Assembly (NCBI GenBank): GCA_927798505.1 | Contig: CAKMNE010000078.1 | Coordinates: 1-6,701, forward strand | Direction of reading: 5' to 3' | Source of the DNA: an uncultured Bacteroidales bacterium | GTDB taxonomy: Bacteria > Bacteroidota > Bacteroidia > Bacteroidales > UBA932 | Length of the DNA: 6,701 nt | In this document: positions 5,683-6,701 of the stretch, in pieces | Position numbering within the stretch: the stretch's first letter is position 1 | Layout: each line of letters opens with the position of its first letter | Position numbers and translations under genes: made by a program | Notes under the pieces: generated by a model | What the model saw: only the letters and a program-made list of their open reading frames with translations | The model's database searches: none | Told to the model about the DNA's origin: nothing

Positions 5683-6701
5683 ATGTTGTTTCATGTTTAT
5701 GGCGATATGGCCATCTGGCAATGGATAGCCATGTTCGGAGTGCTGGCCGGACTCATTCTTCTCAATGAGTTCGCAAGGAAATCAAAGTTTGGCGGTGCGG
5801 TAATGTTCTTTGCCCTTCCGGCAGTTTTGACGGTTTATTTTGTTGCAATCCAGATTGGAGCTGCCTGTGGCGCAGAGTGGGCTCTCAAGAACCAGACCTA
5901 TGTCTATATGAACGGCTGGTTCCATTATGCCAAGCTCTATGCCGCCCTTGCTGGATGTATAGGCTTCATGATGATCAAGTACGGCTGGGGCATAGGCAAG
6001 CAGCACTGGTTCAAGTGCTTCCCGTTCGTGATTGTGGCTATCAACATCCTGATTGCGGTGGCTTCCGACTTTGAGACTGCCATCAAGGGATGGAACCACT
6101 GGTTCCTCAGCAACGAGGATGTGTGGCTCTACGGAGGATGGCACAATGTGATGAACGGTATTGCCGGACTTCTGAATATTTTCTGTATGACCGCATGGTG
6201 GAGCGTTTACTCATCCAAGGACAAGACGGATATGCTCTGGCCTGACATGACCTGGGTTTATATCGTTGTTTACGATGTATGGAACTTCGCCTACACCTAC
6301 AACTGTCTTCCTACCCACTCATGGTTCTGCGGTATTGCACTTCTTCTCGCACCTACAATTGCAGCCTTGCTCTGGAACAAGGGTGGCTGGATTCAGAACC
6401 GTGCATTCACCCTGTGCATCTGGTGTATGTTCGCACAGTGCTTCCCGCTTTTCCAGATTACCTCTACCGACGGAACCGCTGCGAGCAAATGGGCTACCCT
6501 GCCTACACTCTATGCTGACGGTACCCTCAACGGAATAGTCGAGGGCGGCACTGCAAATGCAGACCCTACCGCCATGACAATTGTCAGCGGCCTTGCACTG
6601 CTTGTCAACGTCATTGCTTTGGGATACATCATAGTAGTTTCCAGGAAGCGCCACATCAATCCATACAAGCAGGATGTCTTCGTTGGTACCAAGTACTACG
6701 A
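5683..6701 (+). CDS. DUF5692-type polytopic membrane protein, C-terminus cut by window edge
   Basis: The frame is open from the ATG at 5683 to the right edge (339 complete codons, no stop). The product is strongly hydrophobic, with about nine membrane segments near residues 10-28, 38-60, 82-101, 111-128, 152-176, 188-206, 212-231, 241-258 and 297-320. Loops and segment ends are rich in Trp, His, Tyr and Asp: GWNHWF at 136-141, GGWHNVMNG at 151-159, MTWVYIVVYDVWNFAYTYN at 189-207, and THSWFC at 211-216. I recognise this pattern as the DUF5692 family of unknown function, found in gut anaerobes; that assignment is from memory of the family. It has no signal peptide beyond the first segment, no ATP-binding motif and no obvious transporter signature. 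It is transcribed divergently from hypB over a 97-bp shared region. The start is supported by the promoter about 30 bp upstream; no earlier ATG lies between that promoter and 5683. Confidence 0.85.
   Translation, partial: MLFHVYGDMAIWQWIAMFGVLAGLILLNEFARKSKFGGAVMFFALPAVLTVYFVAIQIGAACGAEWALKNQTYVYMNGWFHYAKLYAALAGCIGFMMIKYGWGIGKQHWFKCFPFVIVAINILIAVASDFETAIKGWNHWFLSNEDVWLYGGWHNVMNGIAGLLNIFCMTAWWSVYSSKDKTDMLWPDMTWVYIVVYDVWNFAYTYNCLPTHSWFCGIALLLAPTIAALLWNKGGWIQNRAFTLCIWCMFAQCFPLFQITSTDGTAASKWATLPTLYADGTLNGIVEGGTANADPTAMTIVSGLALLVNVIALGYIIVVSRKRHINPYKQDVFVGTKYY

Noticed and set aside
6319..6692. Minus-strand open frames near the right edge
   Set aside because: They are antisense to the continuous DUF5692 reading frame, which has consistent membrane segments to the window end.

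Overview
The window looks like chromosomal DNA from a gut-type, anaerobic member of the Bacteroidales (Bacteroidota). Three things point there. The leaders are A/T-rich and lack Shine-Dalgarno sequences. Two promoters fit the Bacteroidota pattern TTTG, 20 nt, TAnnTTTG. The left-hand gene encodes a lipoprotein with fimbrillin-like features. The coding DNA is moderately GC-rich, which would suit Alistipes or an uncultured relative, but the genus cannot be fixed from the sequence.

Layout. Positions 1-1249 (minus strand) hold a surface lipoprotein gene that runs off the left edge. Positions 1250-1383 are a compact intergenic region with a canonical promoter for the lipoprotein, an 8-bp inverted repeat over its -7 element, a 10-bp inverted repeat enclosing its -33 element (also a plausible terminator for the upstream operon), and a small GC-rich hairpin. 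Positions 1384-5585 (minus strand) hold a tight four-gene operon, in transcription order hypB, a 944-residue multi-cluster Fe-S/FAD/NAD(P) oxidoreductase, hypA, and a small membrane protein. The gaps are 19, 4 and 3 bp. Positions 5586-5682 are a 97-bp divergent intergenic region with a perfect Bacteroidota promoter pointing right and a 7-bp direct repeat in its spacer. Positions 5683-6701 (plus strand) hold a polytopic membrane protein of the DUF5692 type that runs off the right edge.

How the genes may work together. HypA and HypB are the nickel-delivery chaperones used to mature [NiFe]-hydrogenase and some other nickel enzymes. Here they flank a large electron-transfer flavoprotein that resembles the GltD/NfnB family with extra ferredoxin domains at both ends. 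No nickel enzyme, no HypC/D/E/F and no hydrogenase subunit is visible. The most interesting reading is a compact redox module in which nickel handling, a NAD(P)H-linked Fe-S flavoenzyme and a small membrane protein act together, possibly with the divergently transcribed DUF5692 membrane protein. What reaction it serves cannot be told from this window.
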